From positions 43,089-107,088 of the forward strand of contig NZ_QSGS01000008.1 of NCBI RefSeq assembly GCF_003467445.1: 64,000 nucleotides of DNA, given 5' to 3'. Source of the stretch: Exiguobacterium sp. AM39-5BH (GTDB lineage Bacteria > Bacillota > Bacilli > Exiguobacteriales > Exiguobacteriaceae). Under the pieces are notes generated by a model that had not been told where the DNA came from, searched no databases, and was given only the letters and a program-made list of their open reading frames with translations. The translations under genes and the position numbers were made by a program. Below are positions 1-8,440 of this stretch, one piece after another. The first letter of the stretch is position 1, and each line of letters opens with the position of its first letter.

Positions 1-519
1 CAGTGCGGCGGCCAAAGCGACCCGTTTCTGCTGTCCACCGGAGAGTGAACTGATTTCTGCCGTCACGTCCGGGAGGCCGAGCCGGTTTAAAATCGATTTT
101 AATTTGGCCTCTGTCTCCCAAGCATCGGCAGCATCGACCGCTTGCTGGGCTTTCATAAAGCGTTCAAGCGATTGTTCACTCGTCGGGTTTGCCTCGAGTG
201 ATTGACGGGCGAGTTCGTATTGCTTTAACGCTTGGACGGACGGGGTGTCACTCGTGAACAACGCATCCAAAATCGTTTGACCCGAATCGAAATTGACGGT
301 TTGGGTCAAATAGCGAATCCGATAATCGTTTGGATGCTGTAGCGAACCGCGGTCTGCCGTCTCGACGCCGGCGACGATTTTTAAGAACGTCGATTTTCCA
401 GAGCCGTTGACGCCAATCACACCAATGCGATTGCCTGGATGAATCGTCATCGTGACGTCATCGAATAATACTTTATCTGCAAATTCTTTGTGGATACCTT
501 CAATTGTTAATAAGCTCAT
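1..519 (-). CDS. ABC-F family ATP-binding protein, N-terminal part (gene runs off the left edge)
   Basis: The first 173 codons are present, starting MSLLTIEGIHKEF; the frame is open to base 1. A Walker A motif GVNGSGKST lies at about residues 36-44 and the first ABC signature LSGGQQKR at about residue 159. There are no membrane segments, and the stretch between the motifs (QALKQYELARQSLE) is the insertion typical of ABC-F proteins, which are soluble and act on the ribosome. The subfamily (YfmR, Uup or an antibiotic-resistance type) cannot be set because the linker and second domain lie outside the window. The start codon overlaps the plsC stop by 4 bases (ATGA), so the two genes are probably translated as a coupled pair. 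Confidence 0.85.
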   Translation of the reverse strand, partial: MSLLTIEGIHKEFADKVLFDDVTMTIHPGNRIGVIGVNGSGKSTFLKIVAGVETADRGSLQHPNDYRIRYLTQTVNFDSGQTILDALFTSDTPSVQALKQYELARQSLEANPTSEQSLERFMKAQQAVDAADAWETEAKLKSILNRLGLPDVTAEISSLSGGQQKRVALAAAL

Positions 520-1217
520 GACTCTTCTCCTTCAACAACGCGGCGAATCATTGTCTCCGCAAGCGCGGCGATTTCCTTATTCGGGACATCGGCCGGGTCG
601 ATGACCGGTAAAAAGGTGACGTCGACCGTCCCTGGGGTGATGCGATTTTTCGTTTCGAGTAGATGATGGCTGCCTTTGATGGCGACCGGGACAATCTTGG
701 CTCCGCTCGAGGTGGCGAGCGTCAAACTGCCGGCTTTAAACTCTTTAATCGGTCCGCCTTTCGAGCGGGTACCTTCCGGGAAGACGATCATCGATTGTCC
801 GGATTGGATCGTCTCGACGCCGGAGCGGATCGCTTTAATCGATTGGCGACGGTCACTGCGGTGGATAAAGATACAGCCCATCATCTCCATCCAGCGCGGG
901 ATGATTGGGAACTTTTGTACTTCAATCTTCGAAATGAATGCTTTCGGATGTTTCGTCGCCGTGATCATGATCGGGACATCAAAGTTCCCTTGATGGTTTG
1001 CGACATATACGACCGGTTCATTCGGAATGTTCTCTTGGCCGTGCACGCGGACGCGGGCACCGGCGATGCGGAGTAAGAATCGGGCCCATGTATAGGCGAC
1101 GGTCTGAACATACTCGTATCGTTCGGGTGGCGTCAGCCGTTTCGCTTTCGGATAGAACGGAAGCGTGAACGGTAAGACGGCGAAAAAAGTGATAAACCAG
1201 ATGGCGGTGCGGATCAT
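516..1217 (-). CDS. plsC: 1-acyl-sn-glycerol-3-phosphate acyltransferase
   Basis: This 233-residue membrane enzyme would acylate lysophosphatidate to phosphatidate in phospholipid synthesis. It has an N-terminal hydrophobic segment (about residues 4-22). The PlsC block I appears as NHQGNFD (about residues 74-80) with the usual N/H...D catalytic pattern, and block III as FPEGTRSKGG (about residue 147). The start is set by AAAGGAG a short distance upstream. It overlaps the ABC-F gene downstream. Plain PlsC/YhdO-type acyltransferase is the best call; acyl-chain preference cannot be read. Confidence 0.88.
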   Translation of the reverse strand: MIRTAIWFITFFAVLPFTLPFYPKAKRLTPPERYEYVQTVAYTWARFLLRIAGARVRVHGQENIPNEPVVYVANHQGNFDVPIMITATKHPKAFISKIEVQKFPIIPRWMEMMGCIFIHRSDRRQSIKAIRSGVETIQSGQSMIVFPEGTRSKGGPIKEFKAGSLTLATSSGAKIVPVAIKGSHHLLETKNRITPGTVDVTFLPVIDPADVPNKEIAALAETMIRRVVEGEES

Positions 1218-1264
1218 GAGTCATTCTCCTTTCAATCGTTCGACTATTGGACTGGACACGAAGA

Positions 1265-1299
1265 AAGAGTCTTCTTCTCTATGCGAGAATCCGACTCTT
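1265..1299 (-). terminator. Probable terminator hairpin between the 86-aa gene and plsC
   Basis: Outer arms AAGAGTC and GACTCTT enclose a second stem (TTCTC/GAGAA). Only three T residues follow on the minus strand, so termination may be weak. Confidence 0.5.
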
Positions 1300-1311
1300 C
1301 GGCATGAATCC

Positions 1312-1572
1312 TTATTCCCAGAAGCGAGATTCGCTTTCCTCTTCTTCTTCCTCGAGTTCGAACGTGATTCGTTTGTTCACCGGGTCGACTGCGAAGTAAG
1401 CCCCGTCTTGATCGATGCTCTTGAACTGCATGACATGATCAGTGCCAATCTCGAGCATGAGTCGAATGCGGTTGTCATCGTCGACAAGCAAGATGCCGTC
1501 TTCTTTCAGCCATAGCTCCATTACAGGTGAATAACGTAATAGCCATTCGTTCGATAAAGGGATTTCGTTCAT
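1312..1572 (-). CDS. Hypothetical 86-aa acidic protein
   Basis: I do not recognise the family. The ORF begins MNEIPLSNEWLLRY 9 bases after a strong AGGAGG, which supports it as a real gene. The product is soluble and acidic, with a run of glutamates near the C-terminus (EEEEEE) and a beta-rich look in the middle (GILLVDDDNRIRLMLEIG). It lies upstream of plsC on the same strand, separated by a hairpin. Confidence 0.65.
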   Translation of the reverse strand: MNEIPLSNEWLLRYSPVMELWLKEDGILLVDDDNRIRLMLEIGTDHVMQFKSIDQDGAYFAVDPVNKRITFELEEEEEESESRFWE

Positions 1573-1655
1573 ACGTGTTTGTGCCTCCTACGGTTTGAGT
1601 CCGTTTTGCTCTCTGTCTACAATAGAATAACAAAAGTGGAGGGGGAAGACGAGCG

Positions 1656-1896
1656 TTATGTAGAACGTTTACGTGTACTTGAATGCATACGTGACACGAT
1701 GCGTTTGATTTTTTTCTGGTTGCGGCGTTCAATCAACAAGACGTTCGTTTGTGAGACTAGCTGTTTAAATGAAGATAAGCCCATGGCGAGCAATACAGCG
1801 AACAGGAATGTACGATCGGGTCTTTGAAAAACCGGTTTGGAGCGAGACGGACAACCCAACGACCGAAAGAATCGTGGTGAGAAAATAAAATAGCAT
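1656..1896 (-). pseudogene. Small membrane protein interrupted by a +1 frameshift in an A/T run
   Basis: From an ATG at 1896 behind GGGAAGGGAG the frame reads MLFYFLTTILSVVGLSVSL, then a short out-of-frame tail. The other frame continues convincingly as RTFLFAVLLAMGLSSFKQL with a basic C-terminus ending at 1656. Removing one T from the five-T run (plus strand A run 1827-1831) joins them into one 79-residue protein with two membrane segments and a Lys/Arg-rich tail. The family is not recognised. A sequencing error or a real mutation in the homopolymer would both explain it. Confidence 0.5.
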
Positions 1897-2001
1897 GAGT
1901 GGCTCTCCCTTCCCAGATGATTCAATAATAAAAGCAGAACATTATGTTCGTTCGACAGATGCACAAAAAATCCCTTTTTTGCCGGGACAAAACAAAAAAA
2001 A

Positions 2002-2023
2002 CGCCTTCTGTCAGGAGAGGGCG
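2002..2023 (-). terminator. Intrinsic terminator of the 49-aa membrane peptide gene
   Basis: Eight-base-pair stem (CGCCTTCT/AGAGGGCG, one wobble pair) with a six-base loop, followed on the minus strand by a run of eight T just after the stop codon. Confidence 0.7.
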
Positions 2024-2024
2024 C

Positions 2025-2174
2025 TTACTCTTGGACCATTGTGACGGAAGATGATACGTTCGTATCGACTCCGTTTGAAAAAATGAAACTTAGTGAAGCA
2101 AGTAGCGCAAAGAAAGCAATCAATAAGCTTTTCATGAAGCGCTTCGCAAATGATCGAGACTGTATATCAAACAT
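2025..2174 (-). CDS. Small single-pass membrane peptide, 49 aa
   Basis: The ORF starts MFDIQSRSFAKRFMKSLL and has one hydrophobic segment (LLIAFFALLASLSFIF, about residues 17-32) preceded by basic residues, so N-in/C-out topology or a secreted peptide is expected. A G-rich site (CGGGGGA) precedes the ATG, and an intrinsic terminator starts one base after the stop, which argues that it is expressed. The family is not recognised. It could be a stress-linked membrane peptide or a toxin-like hydrophobic peptide, but nothing in the sequence decides this. Confidence 0.5.
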   Translation of the reverse strand: MFDIQSRSFAKRFMKSLLIAFFALLASLSFIFSNGVDTNVSSSVTMVQE

Positions 2175-2347
2175 TTAATATCCCCCGTTCGGACATAGTT
2201 GAAACCTAAAACGTTAAACAACGCTTCCTTAATAATAACGTTTTCAAAATGTGGATACTAGATGAAAAATAATCGTTCACAAAATTGTCATAACATTTGA
2301 AATAAAGAAGTGTGGAGAATAAACAAGATAAAAAATAAAAGGGAGTG

Positions 2348-2378
2348 TCCGTTCACGAATTAGACACAAATGAACGGA
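2348..2378. repeat. Inverted repeat in the cvfB upstream region
   Basis: TCCGTTCA at 2348-2355 and TGAACGGA at 2371-2378 are exact inverted repeats around a 15-base loop. They lie about 85 bases upstream of the cvfB start in an AT-rich 287-base intergenic stretch (2175-2461) with no other convincing gene. This could be an operator or a leader hairpin. Confidence 0.4.
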
Positions 2379-2461
2379 GGAGTAAATTCGAACATGATAT
2401 GATTAGGAACGTGTGTAGGTAGGTATACTGACAGTAATAGATGAAAAAGGATGTGGATTGT

Positions 2462-3313
2462 ATGGCATTACGTGCAGGAGAAGTAGTAGACTTAGTCGCG
2501 GAACGTTCAGCTGATTTTGGAGTGTTTATTGGAAACGGTCGCGAAGAGGTACTCCTTCATCGAAAAGAACAAACTGAAGAAGTTACGGTCGGACAGACGG
2601 TACGCGTCTTCCTTTATCACGACTCGGAAGGACGTCTCGCTTCGACGATGACGATTCCTAGTGTCACGTTCGATGACTATGAGTGGTATGAAGTGACAGG
2701 GGTCCGGTATAACACAGGTGTATTCGTCAATATCGGGATTCAAAAAGATGTACTCGTCTCATTAGATGATCTTCCTGAGAACCGGTCGTATTGGCCGAAA
2801 GAAGGAGACAAGCTGTGCATTCGTCTCAAGTATGACCAAAAGAGCCGCCTTCTCGGTGAACCGGCTCATTATGCGTACTTGAACTTATTGGCACGTCCCG
2901 CCAAAGAAGAGTGGGGCAACCAAGATGTACACGCAATCGTCGTCAATCGACGCGATGTCGGTGTGAATGTTTGGGTCGAGAACGAGTCGCTCGGCTTTTT
3001 GCATGAAGCAGAGATGACACGTTGGCCGCGCCTTGGTGAGCAGTTGGCGGTGCGCGTGACCCAAGTGAAGCAAGACGGGACGGTCCTCGTCTCGATGAAA
3101 CCGCGAGCGTATGAGGCGATCGACCCAGATGCGGAAAGCATTCGTGCCTACATCGAAGAACGCGGCGGCCAAATGCCATACGGCGATAAGACGGCACCCG
3201 ACGTCATCGACCGTGAATTCGGGATGAGCAAAGCGGCGTTCAAACGCGCACTCGGAAAACTGTTGAAAGAAAAACAAGTTGAAAAACTCGACAACGGGTA
3301 TAAATTGAAATAA
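2462..3313 (+). CDS. cvfB: S1-domain RNA-binding protein, CvfB/YitL family
   Basis: The product is 283 residues from the ATG at 2462, which sits 8-10 bases after AAGGATG; an in-frame ATG at 2441 lacks a ribosome binding site. S1-like repeats are visible: FGVFIGNGREEVLLHRKE near the N-terminus, a second around TGVFVNIGIQKDVLVS, and a third around VGVNVWVENESLGFLHEAE. A winged-helix C-terminus follows (MSKAAFKRALGKLLKEKQVE). This is the domain order of CvfB, an RNA-binding protein that affects virulence-factor expression in Staphylococcus aureus. Its role here is inferred from family only. The cshA leader follows about 70 bases later. Confidence 0.85.
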   Translation: MALRAGEVVDLVAERSADFGVFIGNGREEVLLHRKEQTEEVTVGQTVRVFLYHDSEGRLASTMTIPSVTFDDYEWYEVTGVRYNTGVFVNIGIQKDVLVSLDDLPENRSYWPKEGDKLCIRLKYDQKSRLLGEPAHYAYLNLLARPAKEEWGNQDVHAIVVNRRDVGVNVWVENESLGFLHEAEMTRWPRLGEQLAVRVTQVKQDGTVLVSMKPRAYEAIDPDAESIRAYIEERGGQMPYGDKTAPDVIDREFGMSKAAFKRALGKLLKEKQVEKLDNGYKLK

Positions 3314-3359
3314 GATAACTCATGTCCAGGTGGCTATGAAAAGTTTTAGAATGTATTTC

Positions 3360-3388
3360 TTTCATTTTAGAAACGAATACGTTATAGT
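3360..3388 (+). promoter_or_regulatory. Candidate sigma-A promoter of cshA
   Basis: A weak -35 (TTTCAT, 3360-3365) is followed after 17 bases by a good -10 (TATAGT, 3383-3388). Transcription would start near 3395 and pass through the hairpin at 3421-3452 before reaching the cshA start. Confidence 0.5.
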
Positions 3389-3420
3389 TAGTAAAGTTGA
3401 CTACGAGGAAACATTGGAAA

Positions 3421-3452
3421 AACGTCTGTAGAATAAACCTCAGACGTTTTTT
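3421..3452 (+). terminator. Terminator-like hairpin in the cshA leader
   Basis: AACGTCTG (3421-3428) pairs with CAGACGTT (3441-3448) and is followed by six T ending at 3452. Nine bases later the cshA ribosome binding site (AAAGGAG) begins. It could end cvfB transcripts, attenuate cshA transcripts, or both. Confidence 0.65.
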
Positions 3453-3475
3453 GTATGAAAAAAGGAGAATATAAT

Positions 3476-4978
3476 TTGACAAAATTCCAAGATTTACAGT
3501 TAAGTGAAGTATTAGTAAAAGGTGTACTCAAGATGGGCTTCGAAGAAGCGACACCGATTCAAGCTGAGACAATTCCTGTCGCACTCACAGGAGTGGACGT
3601 ATTAGGTCAAGCACAAACAGGTACAGGGAAAACAGCAGCTTTCGGTATTCCGACAATTGAGCGAATCGATACAAAGGCACGTCAAGTCCAAGCACTTGTT
3701 CTTGCACCGACACGTGAACTTGCGATTCAAGTTGCAGAAGAATTGAACAAAATCGGTGAGACGAAGCGCGTCTATGCACTTCCAGTCTACGGCGGACAAC
3801 AAATCGACCGCCAAATCCGTGGTTTGAAAAAGAACCCACAAATCGTCGTCGCGACACCAGGACGTCTCATGGACCACATGAAGCGCAAGACGATCAAACT
3901 CGATGAGATCCAAACGGTGATCTTGGATGAGGCTGATGAAATGCTCAACATGGGCTTTGTAGAAGATATTGAAACGATTTTGGCTGGCCTTCCGGCTGAA
4001 CGCCAAACACTTCTCTTCTCTGCGACAATGCCGCCGCAAATCAAGAAGATTGCTGAGCGTTTCATGAAGTCGCCGACAATCATTAAAGTCAAAGCGAAAG
4101 AAATGACAGTTGAAAACATCAACCAACAATTCCTCGAATTGCGCGAAGGTCAAAAATTCGATACGCTTTGCCGTTTGATTGACATCGACTCACCAGAACT
4201 CAGCATCATCTTCGCTCGTACGAAGAAGCGTGTTGACGAAGTGACAGAAGCACTCATCAAGCGTGGTTACACAGCTGATGGTCTACACGGTGACTTGACG
4301 CAATCAAAACGTGACCAAGTCATCCGTCGTTTCAAAAACGGCACAATCGACATCTTGGTCGCGACAGACGTAGCAGCACGTGGTCTTGATATTTCAGGCG
4401 TTACACACGTTTACAACTTTGATGTCCCACAAGATCCGGAAAGCTACGTGCACCGTATCGGACGGACAGGCCGTGCTGGTAAAACAGGTACAGCCCTTAC
4501 GTTCATCACGCCGCGTGAATTCGGTCAAGTCAAAGCAATTGAACGTGTAACGAACAAAAAAATGAACCGTCGTCACGTTCCGACAATTGCAGAAGTGCTT
4601 GAAGGCAACCAAAAGCAAGCAGCTGAAGAATTGATCGAGCGTGTTCAAGCGGGCGACTTCAAAGCTTACACGCAACTTGCGACGGAGCTTCTTGAAGAGT
4701 ACGAAGCAGTTGAAATTCTTGCGGCAGCCCTTCGTGGATTGACGAAAGAGCCAGATTCAACTCCGGTTGAAATCTCGTATGCAGAACCAGTTCGCGTTAA
4801 ACGTCAAGGTGGACGCAACGATCGTGGTGGATACCGTGGCAACCGTGGCGGTGGAGACCGTCGTGGTGGCGATCGTGGTGGACGCAGCGGTGGCGGCGGT
4901 GGATACCGTGGCAAACGCACGGGTGGAGACGACCGTCGTCGTTCGGACGACCGTGGCCCACGCCGTCCCCGTGACTAA
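3476..4978 (+). CDS. cshA: DEAD-box ATP-dependent RNA helicase CshA
   Basis: The TTG at 3476, 8 bases after AAAGGAG, gives a 500-residue protein that starts with the usual TKFQDL; an ATG 21 bases upstream lies before the ribosome binding site. All DEAD-box motifs are visible: Q motif (ATPIQAETI), I (AQTGTGKT), II (DEAD), III (SAT), IV (IIFARTKK), V ([10 protein letters not shown]) and VI ([10 protein letters not shown]). The C-terminus is a long RGG/GGD-rich basic tail (about residues 450-500) typical of CshA, used for RNA and ribosome/degradosome contacts in cold adaptation and mRNA turnover. It is probably monocistronic, with a strong terminator after the stop. Confidence 0.95.
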   Translation: MTKFQDLQLSEVLVKGVLKMGFEEATPIQAETIPVALTGVDVLGQAQTGTGKTAAFGIPTIERIDTKARQVQALVLAPTRELAIQVAEELNKIGETKRVYALPVYGGQQIDRQIRGLKKNPQIVVATPGRLMDHMKRKTIKLDEIQTVILDEADEMLNMGFVEDIETILAGLPAERQTLLFSATMPPQIKKIAERFMKSPTIIKVKAKEMTVENINQQFLELREGQKFDTLCRLIDIDSPELSIIFARTKKRVDEVTEALIKRGYTADGLHGDLTQSKRDQVIRRFKNGTIDILVATDVAARGLDISGVTHVYNFDVPQDPESYVHRIGRTGRAGKTGTALTFITPREFGQVKAIERVTNKKMNRRHVPTIAEVLEGNQKQAAEELIERVQAGDFKAYTQLATELLEEYEAVEILAAALRGLTKEPDSTPVEISYAEPVRVKRQGGRNDRGGYRGNRGGGDRRGGDRGGRSGGGGGYRGKRTGGDDRRRSDDRGPRRPRD

Positions 4979-4989
4979 TCAATAACCAA

Positions 4990-5028
4990 AAAAACCGCAT
5001 CTCCCTAAGTGGATTTGCGGTTTTTTTT
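4990..5028 (+). terminator. Intrinsic terminator of cshA
   Basis: AAAACCGCA pairs with TTGCGGTTTT across a short spacer and is followed by eight T. Confidence 0.9.
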
Positions 5029-5081
5029 ATGGTGGCATGCTACACTAAACGAGTAGAGACAGAAAAATGAGGTGGCAACGG

Positions 5082-5333
5082 ATGATTGAACTAGGTTTTG
5101 GTTTCCTCATACTATTGGCTTGTGTCCTGGCTTTGAAACCGATTATAATGCGGACCGAGCGTCCAAATTTCCGATACATCCCGGTCGCCACACTGCTGTT
5201 CGGCGCTATGATTTGGCTCGTCATGGCGATTGGCGTCGGTGGAAAGATAGGAATCGGGTACGGTGTCATGAGCATCGTGTATTTCATTGCTTGTTTCGGT
5301 GCCTATATGTATGTGCATACACGAGCGAGCTGA
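5082..5333 (+). CDS. Small membrane protein with about three transmembrane segments, 83 aa
   Basis: Starting at the ATG at 5082 (GAGGTGG six bases upstream), the protein has three hydrophobic stretches (FGFLILLACVLALKPI, ATLLFGAMIWLVMAIGV, IGYGVMSIVYFIACFGAY) and a short basic loop. An in-frame ATG at 5067 overlaps the ribosome binding site and is less likely. It somewhat resembles YtpI-type small membrane proteins, but I cannot name the family. A hairpin over the stop codon (5321-5350) separates it from the ykuI-like gene. Confidence 0.6.
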   Translation: MIELGFGFLILLACVLALKPIIMRTERPNFRYIPVATLLFGAMIWLVMAIGVGGKIGIGYGVMSIVYFIACFGAYMYVHTRAS

Positions 5334-5377
5334 ACCCAGCTCGCTTTCGTGTTTAGAAAAAAGATGAGGTGATCAAG

Positions 5378-6562
5378 TTGGACGCAGTGGATGTGATGAT
5401 GAATCCAGAAGAAGTCGAAGTGACATTTGAACCGATTCTAGGGGCCGCTACCTTTCAAGTTGAGGGCTATATGGTCCATGGTCAGTTCAGGAGCGAGTCG
5501 CTCACCCCTTTCTTTTATGACGATGACGTCCCGCTCGAGTATCAACTCGATATCGCCAAACGGATGGAGCGCTTAGCCGCGGAACAGTTGCGGGACGAAA
5601 CGCAATTCGTCACGTTCCGATGTCGTGCGGAATGGATTCTCGAACAAGGCGGTGAGGCATTTTTGGCCCCGCTTCGAGAATTGAACTTCCCGCTCCACCG
5701 AATTTATGTGACACTCCAGGGTACTGACCTCGTCGACGTGTCGCGTTTGTCTCGAGTCGTTCAGTACTATCGTTCTTCTGGCGTCAAAGTCGCGCTCGAC
5801 TTTGCGGAGTCGACGAGTATTGAAGATATCATGACGGTGGCACCTGAGATGCTGCTCGTTGATTTAGCGACAATGGTCGAGAAAAAGACGTTATCAGTCA
5901 CATATCCGCAAATGCTTCAGACGATGGAATATATCGCCTCCCGCCTCGGGGCAACGCTTCTATATAAATCGATTGATCACCTCGGGCAATTGCGTTATGC
6001 GTGGCGCCATGGCGGGCGATACTATATGGGCGGTCTGCTCGGTCGCGGGGCGAAGACACCACCGCATGAGACGGAAGGAATGAGTGTATTGACGCAAGAA
6101 GTGCCATCCTTCTTCTTACATGACCAGGAGCGATTGAAGCGGTTGTATGAGTTAGAGTTTGAACTTCATAAAAAAATTCATGAACATGTCCAAAGTGGGA
6201 AGTGGTCACGCGATAAGAAAGATGAGTGGTTGCTTCACATCGCTCCGAAACTCGAAGGGACGTTCGTCCGTTATTATTTGACGGATAAAACTGGATTCCA
6301 GACGAGTGCGAACGTGTATCAAGCAGAATCCATATGGACGGTTGATAACACGTACCGCGGTTACAACTGGAGTTTTCGTCCATACTTCATTCGAACGATG
6401 GCAGCGATGGACGTGCGTGGACGAGGCTACTTGTCTGAAGACTATCGTGACTTCAGCTCGAACGAAGTGACACGGACGTTCAGTTATCCGTTACCGGAAG
6501 GCATGTTCTTATTTGCCGATTTATCCGAAGAGTTTTTATATCAAAATCGATTATTAGATTGA
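5378..6562 (+). CDS. ykuI: YkuI-like protein with degenerate EAL domain and YkuI_C sensor domain
   Basis: The 394-residue protein aligns by eye along its length with B. subtilis YkuI: an EAL-type barrel (about residues 1-250) and a C-terminal PAS-like domain (about 265-394; FVRYYLTDKTGFQTSANVY, NWSFRPYF, VTRTFSYPLPEGMFLFADL). The residues that bind metal and hydrolyse cyclic di-GMP are largely missing: the EAL-motif position reads MVHGQ, the EIT/E strand reads YVTLQGT, and the KID position reads LVD. It is therefore probably a non-catalytic receptor or scaffold. The TTG at 5378, five bases after GAGGTGA, matches the YkuI N-terminus better than the upstream GTG at 5369. Confidence 0.85.
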   Translation: MDAVDVMMNPEEVEVTFEPILGAATFQVEGYMVHGQFRSESLTPFFYDDDVPLEYQLDIAKRMERLAAEQLRDETQFVTFRCRAEWILEQGGEAFLAPLRELNFPLHRIYVTLQGTDLVDVSRLSRVVQYYRSSGVKVALDFAESTSIEDIMTVAPEMLLVDLATMVEKKTLSVTYPQMLQTMEYIASRLGATLLYKSIDHLGQLRYAWRHGGRYYMGGLLGRGAKTPPHETEGMSVLTQEVPSFFLHDQERLKRLYELEFELHKKIHEHVQSGKWSRDKKDEWLLHIAPKLEGTFVRYYLTDKTGFQTSANVYQAESIWTVDNTYRGYNWSFRPYFIRTMAAMDVRGRGYLSEDYRDFSSNEVTRTFSYPLPEGMFLFADLSEEFLYQNRLLD

Positions 6563-6574
6563 GAGGGAAAACGA

Positions 6575-7323
6575 ATGTTAGACTATGATTACGATGCATT
6601 GCGCGAGATTGGACGAATCGTCGCCTTGGCACGCGACGAGATGGCGAAAGCGGTCAAACCGGGCATGACGACGAAACAGTTGGATGAGATCGGACAACGT
6701 ATTTTGGAAGCGGAAGGGCCGCTTCGGCCCCGATCACGTTGTATGAGTTCCCGGGCTACACGTGCATCTCCATCAATGACGTCGCTGCCCACGGGATTCC
6801 GGGCGAGCTTGTCATCCAAGACGGGGATGTGGTCAACGTCGACGTCTCGGCCGTGAAGGACGGCTATTATGCGGACACTGGGCGTACGGTCATCGCGGGC
6901 ACGCCGAAATCGGCTACGCATGAACGATTGGTCGAAGTTTCATTGACGTCGCTCGAAGCGGGTCTCAGCAAAGTGAAGGCCGGCGTCAAAGTCAACCAAA
7001 TCGGGAAGGCGATTTATGCCGATGCCCGGAAGAATGGCTTCACGGTCATCCGTAACTTGGCAGGCCATGGACTCGGGCGCACCCTTCACGGGGAACCGGA
7101 GACGATTTCGAACTACTATAGCCGTGAAGAGAACGATATCTTGAAAGAAGGGCAAGTCATCGCTGTCGAGACGTTCATCTCGACAAAAGACGAGATCGTC
7201 TACCAATCGGAAGAGGACGGCTGGTCATTGTTCACCCCGAACAACAGCCTCGTCTCTCAATTCGAGCACACGGTCGTCGTCACGAAAGACGGCTATGAAG
7301 TATTGACGGGCTCATTTCGTTAA
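6575..7323 (+). pseudogene. map: Methionine aminopeptidase type I, frameshifted
   Basis: Two frames make one 249-residue type I aminopeptidase, which removes initiator Met from nascent proteins. The first frame begins MLDYDYDALREIGRIVALAR. The second, from about 6720, carries the metal ligands: DVVNVDVSAVKDGYYADTGR (two Asp), GHGLGRTLHGEP (His), ETF (Glu) and QFEHTVVV (Glu). One G missing from the run at 6716-6718 explains the break: GAAGGGGCCGCT would restore AEGAASAPITLYEFPG. It lies 12 bases after ykuI. The usual essential map copy sits in the ribosomal protein cluster, outside this window, so this may be the second (mapB-like) copy. Confidence 0.85.
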
Positions 7324-7328
7324 CGATG

Positions 7329-7363
7329 AAAAGGCGGCAGACGCGAAGTCTGCCGCCTTTTTT
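7329..7363. terminator. Bidirectional terminator between map and menC
   Basis: A 13-base-pair perfect stem (AAAGGCGGCAGAC and its complement) with loop GCGAA. Runs of A and T on the two sides serve both converging transcripts. Confidence 0.92.
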
Positions 7364-7372
7364 GCGGAGTTA

Positions 7373-8440
7373 TTACAGGAGTCGTATCGTCTGTTCGCTC
7401 AGTTGCTCGATGGTCATCCAATCTGGTGCGACCTGGTCGGGAAGCATCAACTGTCCGTTCTCGACCTCGAGCGGGGTATCGAGCAAATCGGTCTCGAAAT
7501 AAGCGCTCGTCCCGGCCATGTCAGCGGGGTAGGCGGCTCCGCTCAAGGAGGCGAACAAGAGCGTGTGATAACGGCCGATCGAAGACTCATACATACCACC
7601 GACCCAGTAGGGGGTGCCGCTATCGCGAATCGCGAGTGCCTCGCTCCAGCCGCCGACGCGGGCCGGTTTGATATTGACGATGCGACCGGCTCGAAGTCGA
7701 TGCATCGTCGCCACGTCTTGAGCCGAACTGATCGATTCATCGAGACAAAGCGGTGTGGCGAGCCGTGCCTGCAAGTCTGCTGTCTCGACCCAATGTGTGC
7801 TCGAATAAGGCTGCTCGATCATCAAGAGACGGTAGGTATCTAACGCCTCGAACCAGTCGAGCGGTTGCTCGGAGCCACTTCCGTTCAAATCAATCATGAG
7901 CGGGGCGTCCGGAAAATTGTTCCGAATTTCGCCGAGCGCAGGGAGTAGTTCATGCGGGGACGCTTTTAACTTGATCCGGTCGAATCCGGACGCGAGCGCA
8001 GACTCGATGGCGTTCAATGTTTGACTGAGCAGACCGATGCCGATGGTCCGGCCACAGGCCACGGTGTCGCCGGCTTGCACGTATTGTTTTAATGTCTGAT
8101 TCGCGCGGGCCGCTTCCACTTCCCATAGAGCGCTCTCCCACATCGCTTTCGCCATCGGGTGGCCGATGATGGAGCTGACATGGGTACCGAACGAGGCGGC
8201 GGACAACGTCATTCCTTTCAACAGTTGGATAATTAAAGCGGACGTATCGATGACGGAGCGGACGGTCTCAGCCGTATACCATGGCGTCTCGAACGCGACA
8301 CCTTCCCCGTAGCCGACAACACCGTCGACCGTCTCTAGACGGAGAATGACCGTCCGTCTCGTCGTCAACACGGCATGAGCGGTGACAATCGGATGTTTGA
8401 ACGTGAGCGGGACGATATACAGTTCAGCGCGACGAATCAT
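7373..8440 (-). CDS. menC: o-Succinylbenzoate synthase
   Basis: This 355-residue enolase-superfamily enzyme dehydrates SHCHC to o-succinylbenzoate in menaquinone synthesis. The visible active-site set is RIKLKAS (KxK acid/base lysine, about residues 155-161), MIDLN, MIEQPY and CLDES as the three metal ligands, and NIKPARVGG with the second catalytic lysine. It is of the N-acylamino-acid-racemase/OSBS type found in Bacilli. Its start overlaps the end of the repaired menE frame by 17 bases. It is the last gene of the menFDHBEC unit and ends at a strong two-way terminator. Confidence 0.93.
   Translation of the reverse strand: MIRRAELYIVPLTFKHPIVTAHAVLTTRRTVILRLETVDGVVGYGEGVAFETPWYTAETVRSVIDTSALIIQLLKGMTLSAASFGTHVSSIIGHPMAKAMWESALWEVEAARANQTLKQYVQAGDTVACGRTIGIGLLSQTLNAIESALASGFDRIKLKASPHELLPALGEIRNNFPDAPLMIDLNGSGSEQPLDWFEALDTYRLLMIEQPYSSTHWVETADLQARLATPLCLDESISSAQDVATMHRLRAGRIVNIKPARVGGWSEALAIRDSGTPYWVGGMYESSIGRYHTLLFASLSGAAYPADMAGTSAYFETDLLDTPLEVENGQLMLPDQVAPDWMTIEQLSEQTIRLL

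Noticed and set aside
4767..5000. Val/Thr-rich and His-rich ORFs at the cshA 3' end
   Set aside because: They are shadow frames of the codons for the RGG-rich CshA tail and have no start signals.
6711..6745. Programmed frameshifting in map or the other split genes
   Set aside because: No slippery heptamer or stimulatory structure is shared, the junctions differ, and eight unrelated genes show the same one-G loss.
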